Shown here one piece after another: positions 16,500 through 25,855 of a stretch of DNA of 64,000 nt. This DNA comes from Wohlfahrtiimonas larvae_A. GTDB taxonomy: Bacteria; Pseudomonadota; Gammaproteobacteria; Cardiobacteriales; Wohlfahrtiimonadaceae. Positions within the stretch are counted from its first letter, which is position 1. Every line of letters starts with the position of its first letter. The DNA is taken from NCBI GenBank assembly GCA_040394195.1, contig JBEBSR010000001.1:1-64000 (forward strand), written 5' to 3'. Both the position numbers and the translations under genes were made by a program. Below the pieces are notes generated by a model. That model had not been told where the DNA came from. It did no database searches and worked only from the letters and a program-made list of their open reading frames with translations.

Positions 16500-17405
16500 T
16501 TATAGGTTTTTTAAATAATTTTGTGCCCAATTATATGCTGTTTCGTGCCAGTCCTGCTGAATGCCTTGCCAATATGATTTTGCTTTTTCCAAATCGCCTT
16601 GATTAGCAGCCAATATTCCCAACTGCAATTGTGCCCAAGCATAATTAGTATCCGTTAATTCTCTTGTGATTGCTTGCCAATATTGCTCTGCTTCTTGAAG
16701 GTTTGCTTTGCTCTTTGCCAGTTTACCTAAGCCATACAAAGCTTGGCCGTAGCACCATTCATTTGAGTTCTCACCAATATTTTTCCAATGTGCTTCAGCC
16801 AGCTCTTCATCGCCTTGAGTCATAGCAAAATCTGCTAAATACAGTTGAGCCCAAGCATAAGAATTAGGATCCCAATCTTTTTCGATTTGCGACCAATAAG
16901 AAACGCCTGCTTTTTGATCATTGCGTTGATCTTCTAATTCGCCCAAATTGAATAATGCCTTGGCATAGCAACACAAATCCCAATCTTTTTGGATTGATTG
17001 CCAATGAGCAATCGCTGCATCTTTATGATCACGATTAAATTCTAATTCACCTAAATTTAATTGTGCTTGAGCATAACAAGATTCATTCCAAGATAATTCA
17101 ATGGATTGCCAATATTGAATGGCTAAATCCAATTGGCCTTGCTCTTCTGCCAAATCACCTAAATATAATTGAGCCAAAGCATAAATTGATAAATCCCATT
17201 CGGCATAGATTTTTTGCCAAGCTTCACGTGCTTTTTCCACTTCACCATTTGCTGAGCAAGCCATCCCCAAGAGCAGTTGCTTTCTCGCAGAATTAAATGG
17301 GCGATCTGTATCGATCGACTCTAAAAACTCTGCTGCATCTGTATTTTCTTGTTCGTACAATAATAGCTCTGCATTATGTAACAAATGATCAACACCTGAA
17401 CTCAT
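16500..17405 (-). CDS. Tetratricopeptide-like repeat protein with Trp-rich 36-residue units
   Basis: The 301-residue protein is almost entirely tandem units of about 36 residues. Each has the pattern YAxAQLxLGxLxxxxGxxxxAxxYWQxIxxxW. At least six full units are visible between residues 70 and 300, after a more divergent first one. The units resemble TPR/Sel1 helical hairpins with an added conserved tryptophan. There is no signal peptide or membrane helix, so it is probably a cytosolic scaffold. The same unit builds the N-terminal half of the large protein at 18560-20779, so the two genes are related. I do not know a function. Confidence 0.7.
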   Translation of the reverse strand: MSSGVDHLLHNAELLLYEQENTDAAEFLESIDTDRPFNSARKQLLLGMACSANGEVEKAREAWQKIYAEWDLSIYALAQLYLGDLAEEQGQLDLAIQYWQSIELSWNESCYAQAQLNLGELEFNRDHKDAAIAHWQSIQKDWDLCCYAKALFNLGELEDQRNDQKAGVSYWSQIEKDWDPNSYAWAQLYLADFAMTQGDEELAEAHWKNIGENSNEWCYGQALYGLGKLAKSKANLQEAEQYWQAITRELTDTNYAWAQLQLGILAANQGDLEKAKSYWQGIQQDWHETAYNWAQNYLKNL

Positions 17406-17461
17406 TTGGCTTCTCCCGATTAAACTAGGTCACCATTCTACGCTATCTTGTACTAAATGCA

Positions 17462-18088
17462 TTAATTAGGATCAATTGTTCTAAAGGTTAAGTTAACTCT
17501 TGCAGTTTTAACCTTTTTAGTTGGTGGTAAACGATGCTGCCAAAAGGTTTGGGTTTCATCTTTCATAATGAGCAAACTGCCATGCTCCAAATCAATGCTA
17601 ACTTTTTCTTCACTGGCTTTATGCTTGAACCAAAATTTACGCTCTGCACCCACAGTTAAAGAAGCAATCGCCCCATTCTTTTTGAGATCCTTTTCGCCAT
17701 CGCTGTGCCAAGCCATTCCCTCTTCACCATCATGATAGAGATTCGCTAAGCAGGAATTGAAAGTTTCACCTGATATTTCTTCCACCAATTGTTTCAACTC
17801 TAATAATGCAGGCAACCAAGGCAATGCTTCTTTCGTTGTATTGGAATATGTATAAGAGAAAGTTTGATCGCCATACCAAGCCACTTTGCGCTTTGTGAAA
17901 ATGTGCTTGCCATAAATCACAGCTTCATCGCTCTTCCATGCAATGTGATTCAGCAGCTCATTAAAATAATAATCTGCTGTTACTTTATCCATGATTTTAC
18001 CGAAATATAAAACCGTACCATCATAAGGCAAAAGATTAATCGTCGAATCAATCTCATCATCAAATAAGCTCATGGTTTGCTGTTTCAT
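17462..18088 (-). CDS. AlkB-type Fe(II)/2-oxoglutarate dioxygenase
   Basis: AlkB-family enzymes remove alkyl groups from nucleic acid bases by oxidation. In the 208-residue product the iron ligands are H128 and D130 in MAWHSDGEK and H185 in WQHRLP; R197 and R203 in ARVNLTFR match the 2-oxoglutarate and substrate arginines. NLYHDGEEGMAWHSD matches the short bacterial and ALKBH2/3-like type. The start is the ATG with GGAA upstream; the open frame runs 22 codons further. DNA repair is likely, but the substrate cannot be told from sequence. It is divergent from the gene at 18172. Confidence 0.85.
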   Translation of the reverse strand: MKQQTMSLFDDEIDSTINLLPYDGTVLYFGKIMDKVTADYYFNELLNHIAWKSDEAVIYGKHIFTKRKVAWYGDQTFSYTYSNTTKEALPWLPALLELKQLVEEISGETFNSCLANLYHDGEEGMAWHSDGEKDLKKNGAIASLTVGAERKFWFKHKASEEKVSIDLEHGSLLIMKDETQTFWQHRLPPTKKVKTARVNLTFRTIDPN

Positions 18089-18171
18089 AATATTCCGTTT
18101 AATTGCCCATAATGGTTCAATATTTACTATAATCGGCCTAATCATTTTCACCAAAATATTATTAGGCTTTT

Positions 18172-18486
18172 ATGACTGAATCCATTAAACCTTTTCACTT
18201 TTTGATTCATGATGATGGCAAAGCATCATTTTTCTTTATGTCGGATGCTTTTTATAATGATCCAATCATGGATATTTTAGAACAACAAACAGGCACAAAC
18301 CGCGATTATTTCAACGGTTATGCTTGGCAAAAAGTTGTTGCTAAATTCATTGAAGAAAATTTCAGAGAATCTGCTCACTTAATCGACTTCGATCCCGAAG
18401 CGGATATGTTTTCAGCGATTTCTATAGATGTGGAATTATTAAAAGCTATAGCGATTGGGTTTCGTGAGAGTTTACACAATACATAA
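18172..18486 (+). CDS. Small protein, possible Imm51-like immunity protein
   Basis: The 104-residue protein has an FHFLIHDDGKASFFFMSD start, a central NGYAWQKVVAKFIEE segment and a FDPEADMFSAISID segment. From memory this layout (NGYxW and fDpEaxMF) resembles Immunity protein 51, a family found near polymorphic toxins. No toxin gene is adjacent, so it could be an orphan immunity gene or a housekeeping relative. It is the only plus-strand gene between the AlkB-type and the repeat/DUF2971 genes. The family call is tentative. Confidence 0.5.
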   Translation: MTESIKPFHFLIHDDGKASFFFMSDAFYNDPIMDILEQQTGTNRDYFNGYAWQKVVAKFIEENFRESAHLIDFDPEADMFSAISIDVELLKAIAIGFRESLHNT

Positions 18487-18559
18487 ATAGCAAAATAATC
18501 ACCAATAACACAATAATACCCCCTTAATCAAATATATATATTGAAGATTAACTACAAAT

Positions 18560-20779
18560 CTATTTAATCCGAAAAGGATTAGTTGAATCCTCTACTTTGC
18601 TTGAATCCGTTAAAGCATATTCAAAGAAAACCCTATCTTGTTTGGCACCTTCGCTTAAGTAAATTTTTTTAATATGATCTTTTATTGGAATATCGTAATC
18701 AATATAGAAAAATTTTTTTTCATAATCTTTTTGAATCAACTGAGTATTTAAAGATGTGATCATGACCATTCGGCATTCTTGTTCTTCTTCAAAGGCAGGA
18801 TGCTTTATCAAATACTTTAGAGGTAGTAACAAGTCATCTAGTAATTCATAAGTTCTCTTATCTATTTCGCTCCCTAATTTCTTAGTTTTATTCTGTAACT
18901 TTAGAAATAGCTTTTTTAACTTTTTTTCTAATCTATTAGTAGCTTTAGAGTATTCATTATACTGCTCCTTAGATTCACTAGGATCTCCTTTATAGAACGT
19001 ATATTCAGAGCGCTGAGCGATCTTAAAATATTCTATTTCTGGATTAATATAAATACAACGGTATATAGGATACTTCTTTTGTTGAGAAATACTTACTTCA
19101 ACATTTTCATTCACATCCTTTTGGTTTATACCAATATAACTTGAATATTTTTCCTTAGAAAAAAAATCTGTTTCTATAATTAGGCTTACTCCTGTTGCTT
19201 CTATAGCATTTTGTTTTCCATATAATCGAAATTGGTTTAAAGAATCATGGTTAAAAGAAAAACAACTAGCAAAACCATAATGTTTTTTTTCAATATTTTC
19301 TTTGAGTGGTACTTTCAACCATTTATGCATCAGCTTTCCTTCTGTTGGATCATTCATAAATTCAATAGAACTCAATCTCAAACTTGATGCTTTTTCATCA
19401 TCTAAAATTTTAAGAGCCACATTACTGCTAGTATAATGCGCTACTTGCCCACAGTATTTACTTAATTCTTCTTGTGAATCGTTAATTTGTAGCAAGCTAA
19501 GGATGTTATTAATACAATCATATATATCTATAAGTCCTTTATCTTCCATATCATTAAGACGCATCAGACAATCCTTATGATAAGCCAATTCAAACTCTTC
19601 TGTACTTTCTAAGAATTTTTTGACAAGCTCATACTTCTCAGCTTTCAAAAAACCATCACATATTTCTAAAATATGACGTTCTTTTTGATTATTCGCTACA
19701 ACATTCCAATTTCTATTTATTTTTTTCCAATAATTAATAGTACGGTCATATTCACCTTTAGAATATTCAATATTACCTAAATGATATTGAATATGCATAT
19801 AAGCAAAAGCATTGATATCAGAATCTATTGAATCCCATATCTCTTCTGCCTTTTTTATATCCCCCTTTTCTTTTTCTAAAAGGCCTAATTCAAATAAACT
19901 CATTGAATGAGTCCAAGGATTCCATTCTGATTTTAAAGATTCCCAATGTTTTTTAGCCTCTAACAGATGCCCATTTTCTTTATCTATTACACCTAAATAA
20001 TATTTGGCATTAGCATATACCCAACTATTCCAATCTAATTGAAGCTTGTTAAATATCTCAGCAGCATCCCCCCTATTACCATCATTATATTTTAAAAGTC
20101 CCAATTGAAATTGAGCACCAGCATAAGCCCATGAATTCCAAGTTTCCTCAATAGTTTCCCAATAATATTTAGCTCTCTTAATATTTTTTAAACCGCTTTC
20201 TAAAAAACCTAATTTCAACTGTGCATCAGCATAATTAAAATGATTTAGATGGTTAACTTTTTCTAAGTGCATTCTCGCACCATTTGTGTTTCCTTGGTTC
20301 ATCTCCAAAATACTTAATTGAATCTGAGCCTGTTCATAAGCTGATATGTTCCAAGAAAACTCTATAGATAACCAAAATTTTTTAGCATTATTTAAAAGCT
20401 TCCTATCTCTTTCTAAATTACCTAAATTTAATTGAGCCCAAGCATATACAATGAGATCATGTTTATTATCAACTAAGCTCCAATATTTCTCAGCTTCATC
20501 GATATTACCTAAGATATTCTCTGCATTTCCTAAATTTAATTGAGCCCAAGCATATACAGAAAAATCATATTTATTATCAACTAAGCTCCAATATTTTTTA
20601 GCTTCATCAACGTTACCTAGGCTATTTTCTACATTTCCTGCAAACAGATTCTTTTTATTAATAAAATACTGGTCTTGTGAACTAAATTTGCTAAGCAGAC
20701 TCTTAGCTTGCTCGGCCTTACCGTTAGCAATCAACCTCTCCACCTCACCTAATAATTCTTGAACTTCTGAGTTATCCAT
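18560..20779 (-). CDS. Repeat scaffold fused to a DUF2971-like domain
   Basis: The 739-residue protein has two parts. Residues about 40-370 hold nine or ten Trp-rich 36-residue helical units with YAWAQLNLGN and AxKYW patterns, the same type as the protein at 16500. Residues about 450-739 resemble DUF2971: VAHYTSSNVALKIL, LRLSSIEFMNDPTEGK, SCFSFNHDSLNQFRLYGKQ and a late EEQECRMVM segment. DUF2971 has no settled function; the HYT...NDPxE...E..R residues could form a catalytic site. There is no signal peptide. Base composition looks more AT-rich than neighbouring genes. It could be a defence or stress protein, but this is inference only. Confidence 0.65.
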   Translation of the reverse strand: MDNSEVQELLGEVERLIANGKAEQAKSLLSKFSSQDQYFINKKNLFAGNVENSLGNVDEAKKYWSLVDNKYDFSVYAWAQLNLGNAENILGNIDEAEKYWSLVDNKHDLIVYAWAQLNLGNLERDRKLLNNAKKFWLSIEFSWNISAYEQAQIQLSILEMNQGNTNGARMHLEKVNHLNHFNYADAQLKLGFLESGLKNIKRAKYYWETIEETWNSWAYAGAQFQLGLLKYNDGNRGDAAEIFNKLQLDWNSWVYANAKYYLGVIDKENGHLLEAKKHWESLKSEWNPWTHSMSLFELGLLEKEKGDIKKAEEIWDSIDSDINAFAYMHIQYHLGNIEYSKGEYDRTINYWKKINRNWNVVANNQKERHILEICDGFLKAEKYELVKKFLESTEEFELAYHKDCLMRLNDMEDKGLIDIYDCINNILSLLQINDSQEELSKYCGQVAHYTSSNVALKILDDEKASSLRLSSIEFMNDPTEGKLMHKWLKVPLKENIEKKHYGFASCFSFNHDSLNQFRLYGKQNAIEATGVSLIIETDFFSKEKYSSYIGINQKDVNENVEVSISQQKKYPIYRCIYINPEIEYFKIAQRSEYTFYKGDPSESKEQYNEYSKATNRLEKKLKKLFLKLQNKTKKLGSEIDKRTYELLDDLLLPLKYLIKHPAFEEEQECRMVMITSLNTQLIQKDYEKKFFYIDYDIPIKDHIKKIYLSEGAKQDRVFFEYALTDSSKVEDSTNPFRIK
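20421..20636. repeat. Direct tandem DNA repeat of 108 bp inside the repeat/DUF2971 gene
   Basis: The segment beginning CCTAAATTTAATTGAGCCCA at 20421 recurs at 20529 with a few changes, a period of exactly 108 bases or 36 codons. It encodes two neighbouring helical units. The DNA-level similarity indicates recent unit duplication. Confidence 0.85.
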
Positions 20780-20823
20780 TGAATGTGCCTTACTATATTT
20801 TTTAATAGTACATATAATAAGAT

Positions 20824-20846
20824 AAAACCGAGCATAGCTCGGTTTT
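20824..20846 (-). terminator. Rho-independent terminator of the purine operon
   Basis: AAAACCGAGC and GCTCGGTTTT pair around ATA, with T-rich sequence on both sides. It lies after the adenine deaminase stop on the minus strand. It may also shield the upstream region of the repeat/DUF2971 gene. Confidence 0.8.
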
Positions 20847-20874
20847 GTTTTTCTAATTTAGTTTAATTCAACAA

Positions 20875-22611
20875 CTAAACCGAAACATCCACCAATTTGA
20901 ATTGTTTAACATCAAACAAGCCATTCGATGTTAATTTCAATGCAGGGATTACTGGCAATGTCATAAATACCAATGTCATCAATGGGTGGAACTCATGTGA
21001 CAAGTTGAATTTATCACGCGCTGTGATGATTAAGTGCTCAATGATTTCTGCAACTTCTTCTGCGGTTTGATTCGTCATCAAACCACCAATTGGCAATGGT
21101 AAATGCGCTAATACTTCACCATTTTGTACCAATGAGAAACCGCCCTTGATTGCTTCGATGTCTTTCACTGCTGCCAACATATCCGCATCATTATCACCAA
21201 CCACAACGATGTTGTGTGAATCGTGCGCAACAGAAACAGCGATCGCTCCATTTTGAATGCCGTAGCCTTCCAAAATACCAATGCCCATTTTGCCCGAAGC
21301 ATGATGACGCTCGATCACAGCCATTTTATTCAATGCACCATTTGCTTTAGCATTGAATTGACCATTTTCATCACGCACAACATCCACTTCCAAGTTCTTC
21401 GTTACAACGCTTTTTGGAATCACACCAATCGCGCGCGCTTTATCACTTGTTAAGTTCAATGCAAAATCTTCAACTTTGATTGGTGCAATATTGATTGTGT
21501 TCAACACATCTTCACAATGATACTCAGGCAATTCGATTAGCATTTTGCCATCACGTGCAACTTCTGTACCCATTGAGAATACGTGCATTGGTTCGAAATC
21601 TTTCAAATCTTTAACGATCAACAAGTCCGCATCTTTACCTGGTGCAATCGCACCTTTATCATGTAAGCGGAAGCATTCTGCACCATTCAATGTTGCCATT
21701 GTAATTGCAATCATTGGATCAACGCCATATTCAACCGCTAAACGTAAGCTCTTATTGATATGGCCTGTTGTTAAAATATCATCTGGTTCACGATCATCCG
21801 TACAGAATACACAACGGCGAGAGTTTGCAGGCGTAACCGCTGGTAACAAGTTCAATAGATCCTTACACGTTGAACCTTCACGGAGCAAAATGTATTGACC
21901 CATTTGCAAGCGTGCCAACATACCTTCTGTATCGCTACATTCGTGATCTGTCATCACACCTGATGCAACATAAGCATTCAATGCCAAGCCTTTAACACCT
22001 GGGCTATGACCATCAATCACACGGTTATGACGTTTCGCCATCAATAATTTATTGATCATTGGTTCAGAATGATTAATTACACTTGGGTAATCCATCACTT
22101 CGCCTAAACCTAACACACCTTCATCTGCAAACAAAGGTTCTAAATCTTCAGCTTCTAAAACTGCACCTGCTGATTCAAATGGCGTTGCAGGTACACAAGA
22201 TGGCAGCTGAATTTTCACATGCAAAGGCAAATTACGGCTTGCATCCAACATATATTGAATGCCTTTTACACCACAAACGTTACCAATTTCATGTGGATCA
22301 GCGATGATTGTCGTTGTACCAAATGGCAAAATCGTGCGCGCAAACTGTGCTGGTGTTAATGATGATGATTCAATGTGAACGTGACCATCAATCAAACCTG
22401 GCATTACAATGCCGCCTTTTGCATCTAAAGTTTCTTTAGCATCATAAGTATGACCAATGCCAACCACTTTGCCATCACCAATTGCCAATGGACCTTCGAT
22501 CAAAGTTTGGTTATAAACATCTACAACTTTACAGTTAGTGATCAATAGATCAACTGGTGCTCTGCCCGCTGCCATATCAATCAAATGATTTAATTTTGCT
22601 TTTTCTGACAT
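20875..22611 (-). CDS. adeC: Adenine deaminase
   Basis: The 578-residue enzyme turns adenine into hypoxanthine and ammonia. Metal-binding and catalytic motifs of the AdeC family are all present: HVHIESS near residue 77, DPHEIGNVCG near 105, GEVMDYPSVI, DGHSPGVKG, MTDHECSD, LREGSTCK, FCTDDREPDDI and the late SVAHDSHNIVVVGDND. The start is an ATG with GAGGA 7 bases upstream; the frame stays open another 29 codons. It is the third gene of a minus-strand unit after the NCS2 permease and a divergent paralogue, so imported adenine is a likely substrate. Confidence 0.92.
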   Translation of the reverse strand: MSEKAKLNHLIDMAAGRAPVDLLITNCKVVDVYNQTLIEGPLAIGDGKVVGIGHTYDAKETLDAKGGIVMPGLIDGHVHIESSSLTPAQFARTILPFGTTTIIADPHEIGNVCGVKGIQYMLDASRNLPLHVKIQLPSCVPATPFESAGAVLEAEDLEPLFADEGVLGLGEVMDYPSVINHSEPMINKLLMAKRHNRVIDGHSPGVKGLALNAYVASGVMTDHECSDTEGMLARLQMGQYILLREGSTCKDLLNLLPAVTPANSRRCVFCTDDREPDDILTTGHINKSLRLAVEYGVDPMIAITMATLNGAECFRLHDKGAIAPGKDADLLIVKDLKDFEPMHVFSMGTEVARDGKMLIELPEYHCEDVLNTINIAPIKVEDFALNLTSDKARAIGVIPKSVVTKNLEVDVVRDENGQFNAKANGALNKMAVIERHHASGKMGIGILEGYGIQNGAIAVSVAHDSHNIVVVGDNDADMLAAVKDIEAIKGGFSLVQNGEVLAHLPLPIGGLMTNQTAEEVAEIIEHLIITARDKFNLSHEFHPLMTLVFMTLPVIPALKLTSNGLFDVKQFKLVDVSV

Positions 22612-22684
22612 ATTTGTTTCCTCAAGATTCCGATAACCCTTTTCCCTTTCGGGAAAAGAGCATGTTCCATTGAATATAAGAAAA

Positions 22685-24490
22685 TTACTTTCCTGCAATT
22701 CTACCGTGGCTACAGCTACATTTTAGTACAGGTTCTGCAACTGCTTGTGCAGCAAAATCAATCACGCCCAAATCTGTAATTGCAAAATCAGGAATCGCCG
22801 TGATTTGTAAACAGCACATATAGAACATTGGATCTGGTAAATCACAACCCAATTCACGCGCTAAATTGAATAATTTCTCTTCTTCAATCGCCATCGCTTC
22901 AGGCTCTAAATCAGAAACAATACCCGCGATTGGTAATGGCAAGAAACCTAAGATTTCACCATCTTTCACAATCACTTGTCCGCCACCTTGTGCAGCTAAA
23001 TGATTCACAGCAATTGTCATATCTTTGCTGTTTGTACCGATACAAACTACGTTGTTATCATCTGGTGCGCATGAACTTGCCATTGCGCCACCTTTCAATT
23101 TCCAACCAGTTACGAAACCAACTGCTGGTTTAACATCCGTAATGCCAAAGCGTTCAATCACTGTTGCGTATAGAACATCTTGCTCCAAGTCAGGCTGAAC
23201 AACGCCATCTACTACTTTCAATTCTACGTTACGAGCTTTACGCACAAATGGCACATCGAAATCTACTGCCAATGATAAAGCATGAACTGAATCTGCATCC
23301 AATTCTGTTTTCACATTCATGTCAGCTTCTGCAACTGGCTTCATTTTCATTGTGTTCAACAACAATTCACTACGCTTTGGTGGCGTTAATGTTTTGCTCA
23401 TTTTGCCAGCTTCAACAACTGTTTCACCTTTTGCGATGACTGTATCGATTTCAAACTTCACTAAGTCTTCAACCATCAAGATATCTGCATAACGTCCTGG
23501 AGAAATTGAACCCACTAAATGATCGACACGATAAGCTTCCGCTGAGTTAATAGAACCCATTTGAATTGCTGTTAAAGGATCAACACCATTTGCAATCGCC
23601 ATACGGATCAATTTATCCATGTGACCATTTGCTAAGATTTCTGATGCAACAACGTCATCCGTACAGAAGCTCACACGGCGCGCAACACGAGGATTCAAAT
23701 GTGTTACGATCTTCATATTTTCTTCCAAGAAGTGAGAAATTGAAGATTCACGAATGATTACAAACATGCCTTTACGCACTTTTTCCATCATTTCTTCATG
23801 GTTATAGCTTTCGTGATCCAAACGAACGCCAGCACATAATACTGAGTTCAATTTTTCGCCACGATTCATCGGTGCACAACCAAATACTGGCAAACGATTT
23901 TCACGTGCTAATTCTAATGCACGCATAACATCAGGATGTTTGTTTTCTACGAATTCAGAAACAGTTTCCCACACACCGAAAACTTCAGGCCATTTTTGAA
24001 CTTCTTCATGAACTTCTGCTGTTACGTTAAATGCAACGTTACTTTGTGGCAATGTGTATGGCGTAAAGAATGGCAAGCCCCAGAATACATGCAATGGCAA
24101 GTCATCAATTTCCGCTAAAATTTCTTTGATGCCTTCCAAGCCAGTTGTTACAACATATTGATCCAAGCCTGAAACAATACTAGTTGTACCGTGAGGAACC
24201 ACTGCTTTTGCAAAGCTTGTCATAGACAATTTACTGCATTCGATATGCAAGTGACCATCAATCAAACCTGGTACTAGGTATTTACCTTTTGCATCGATGA
24301 TTTCTGTTTTCTCACCAATGTAAGCATCTACATTACCTGTTGCTACGATCTGTGTTTTGTAGATCGCAACATCCGCAGGATAAATTTCGCTAGATGTAAC
24401 GTTCACTAATAGTCCGTTTTTAATTACGCGATCCGCTGGAATCTTAGCTGCACCTGCATCAATTATTTCACGAATAGGTTCTCTTCTCAT
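22685..24490 (-). CDS. Adenine deaminase-like amidohydrolase, divergent paralogue
   Basis: The 601-residue protein aligns along its length with AdeC but differs at key sites. HLHIECS (residue 80) is kept, and the CTDD and HES motifs are present. The DPHEI motif is replaced by SGLDQYVVTTG (107-117), the DGHxPG motif by FGCAPMNRG, and the late SHDSHN by APDDNN. Several metal or catalytic ligands are thus absent, which suggests another substrate or a non-adenine role, like the YerA-type paralogues of Bacillus. It lies between the permease and the canonical deaminase on the same strand. I leave the symbol empty because activity is uncertain. Confidence 0.75.
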   Translation of the reverse strand: MRREPIREIIDAGAAKIPADRVIKNGLLVNVTSSEIYPADVAIYKTQIVATGNVDAYIGEKTEIIDAKGKYLVPGLIDGHLHIECSKLSMTSFAKAVVPHGTTSIVSGLDQYVVTTGLEGIKEILAEIDDLPLHVFWGLPFFTPYTLPQSNVAFNVTAEVHEEVQKWPEVFGVWETVSEFVENKHPDVMRALELARENRLPVFGCAPMNRGEKLNSVLCAGVRLDHESYNHEEMMEKVRKGMFVIIRESSISHFLEENMKIVTHLNPRVARRVSFCTDDVVASEILANGHMDKLIRMAIANGVDPLTAIQMGSINSAEAYRVDHLVGSISPGRYADILMVEDLVKFEIDTVIAKGETVVEAGKMSKTLTPPKRSELLLNTMKMKPVAEADMNVKTELDADSVHALSLAVDFDVPFVRKARNVELKVVDGVVQPDLEQDVLYATVIERFGITDVKPAVGFVTGWKLKGGAMASSCAPDDNNVVCIGTNSKDMTIAVNHLAAQGGGQVIVKDGEILGFLPLPIAGIVSDLEPEAMAIEEEKLFNLARELGCDLPDPMFYMCCLQITAIPDFAITDLGVIDFAAQAVAEPVLKCSCSHGRIAGK

Positions 24491-24553
24491 GTTTTACTCC
24501 TGATAAAACTTAATAAATTCAAATAAAAATAATTTTTCAGTATATTTAGTCTT

Positions 24554-25855
24554 TTACAAAAAGATGTAGCGTAATAAAAATAGAAGCGCCATGATGCCTG
24601 TGCACCATGTAATGTCTTTAAATTTACCTGCGGCAATTTTCAATACAACGTAAGTAATGAAGCCCAATGCGATACCTTCTGTGATTGTGAAAGTAAATGG
24701 CATTGCAATCGCTGCAACGAATGATGGCGTTGCTTCTGTTAAATCTTCCCAATCAATTTTAGCCAATTCAGAAATCATCAAAACGCCGATGTAAAGAAGC
24801 GCACCCGTTGTTGCATATAACGGAATCATTTTTTCCAATGGTGAGAAGAATAGTAATATTAAGAATAACAAGCCAACGCCTACAGACATCAAACCTGAGC
24901 GGCCGCCGACAGCAACGCCCGATGCACTTTCGATATAAGCTGTGACTGCTGATGTCCCCATATAAGAACCCACAGCTGATGCACTACTGTCGATCAATAA
25001 TGATTTTTGCTGATTAGGATAATTACCTTGCTCGTTAGTTAAACCTGCTTTAGAAGTTACCGCAATGAATGTGCCTGACGATTCAAATAAGTTAATCAGC
25101 ATGACTGAGACAATGATTCCAACCATCGATGCGCTAAATACATCTTTAAAATCTAAATGCCCTGCAACAGGTGCAATGGATGGTGGCATACTCACTAAAC
25201 CGTGATAAGAAACCTCAGGATCAATCAATAAAGCAATTGCTGTAATCACAACAAATGAAATCAAAACAGAAGCATAAACATTGCGCTGTGCTAGTACGAT
25301 TACAATCAAAAACCCTAAAGCACCCAATGCAAATGAAATACTTTTAGGATCACCCAATGCAACCATTGTGTCTGGATTAGCAACGATGATGTGTGCGTTA
25401 TGTAAGCCAATCAATGTGATTAACAAGCCACAGCCAACACTGATCCCGACTCTCAAAGAATATGGAATATTGGAAACCATCCAATAACGAATTTTGAATA
25501 AAGACAATAAGAACAGAGAAACGGCACTGAGGAAGATCAATGTCATCCCTGTTTCCCATGTGAGGCCGTTCGCCCCAACTAAAACATAAGCAAAGTAAGC
25601 ATTAATTCCCATTCCTGGTGCTAATGCGATTGGCAATTTTGCAACAGCACCCATTAAAACTGATGCGATGGCTGTGATTAAAACAGTTGTCACAAACACA
25701 GCTTGTGTATCCATACCTGCTGCGCCCAAAATTTTTGGGTTAACAAACGCGATATAAACCATTGTGATAAAGGTTGTGAAAGCAGCAATTAATTCCTGCT
25801 TAATCGTTGTATTGTGGCGCTTTAGTTCGAAATATCGTTCTATAAAGGCTGACAC
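24554..25855 (-). CDS. NCS2-family purine permease, AzgA/AdeP type
   Basis: The 433-residue transporter is mostly membrane helices. It begins MSAFIERYFELKRHNTTIKQE and has the family segments TTFITMVYIAFVNP, LAPGMGINAYFAY and SSGTFIAVTSKAGL, typical of the AzgA subgroup (adenine, guanine or hypoxanthine with protons). The start is a GTG 6 bases after AGGAGT. The two deaminase-type genes follow on the same strand, so adenine is the likely substrate. Its leader holds the structured RNA candidate. Substrate choice cannot be proven from sequence. Confidence 0.85.
   Translation of the reverse strand: MSAFIERYFELKRHNTTIKQELIAAFTTFITMVYIAFVNPKILGAAGMDTQAVFVTTVLITAIASVLMGAVAKLPIALAPGMGINAYFAYVLVGANGLTWETGMTLIFLSAVSLFLLSLFKIRYWMVSNIPYSLRVGISVGCGLLITLIGLHNAHIIVANPDTMVALGDPKSISFALGALGFLIVIVLAQRNVYASVLISFVVITAIALLIDPEVSYHGLVSMPPSIAPVAGHLDFKDVFSASMVGIIVSVMLINLFESSGTFIAVTSKAGLTNEQGNYPNQQKSLLIDSSASAVGSYMGTSAVTAYIESASGVAVGGRSGLMSVGVGLLFLILLFFSPLEKMIPLYATTGALLYIGVLMISELAKIDWEDLTEATPSFVAAIAMPFTFTITEGIALGFITYVVLKIAAGKFKDITWCTGIMALLFLLRYIFL

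Noticed and set aside
18172..18486. Toxin-antitoxin or contact-dependent inhibition pair at the Imm51-like gene
   Set aside because: No toxin, Rhs or CdiA fragment is seen next to it; the neighbours are AlkB-type and repeat proteins.
20421..20636. Repeats here as a CRISPR array
   Set aside because: The period is 108 bases, the repeats are imperfect, in frame and encode protein helices; there are no spacers or cas genes.
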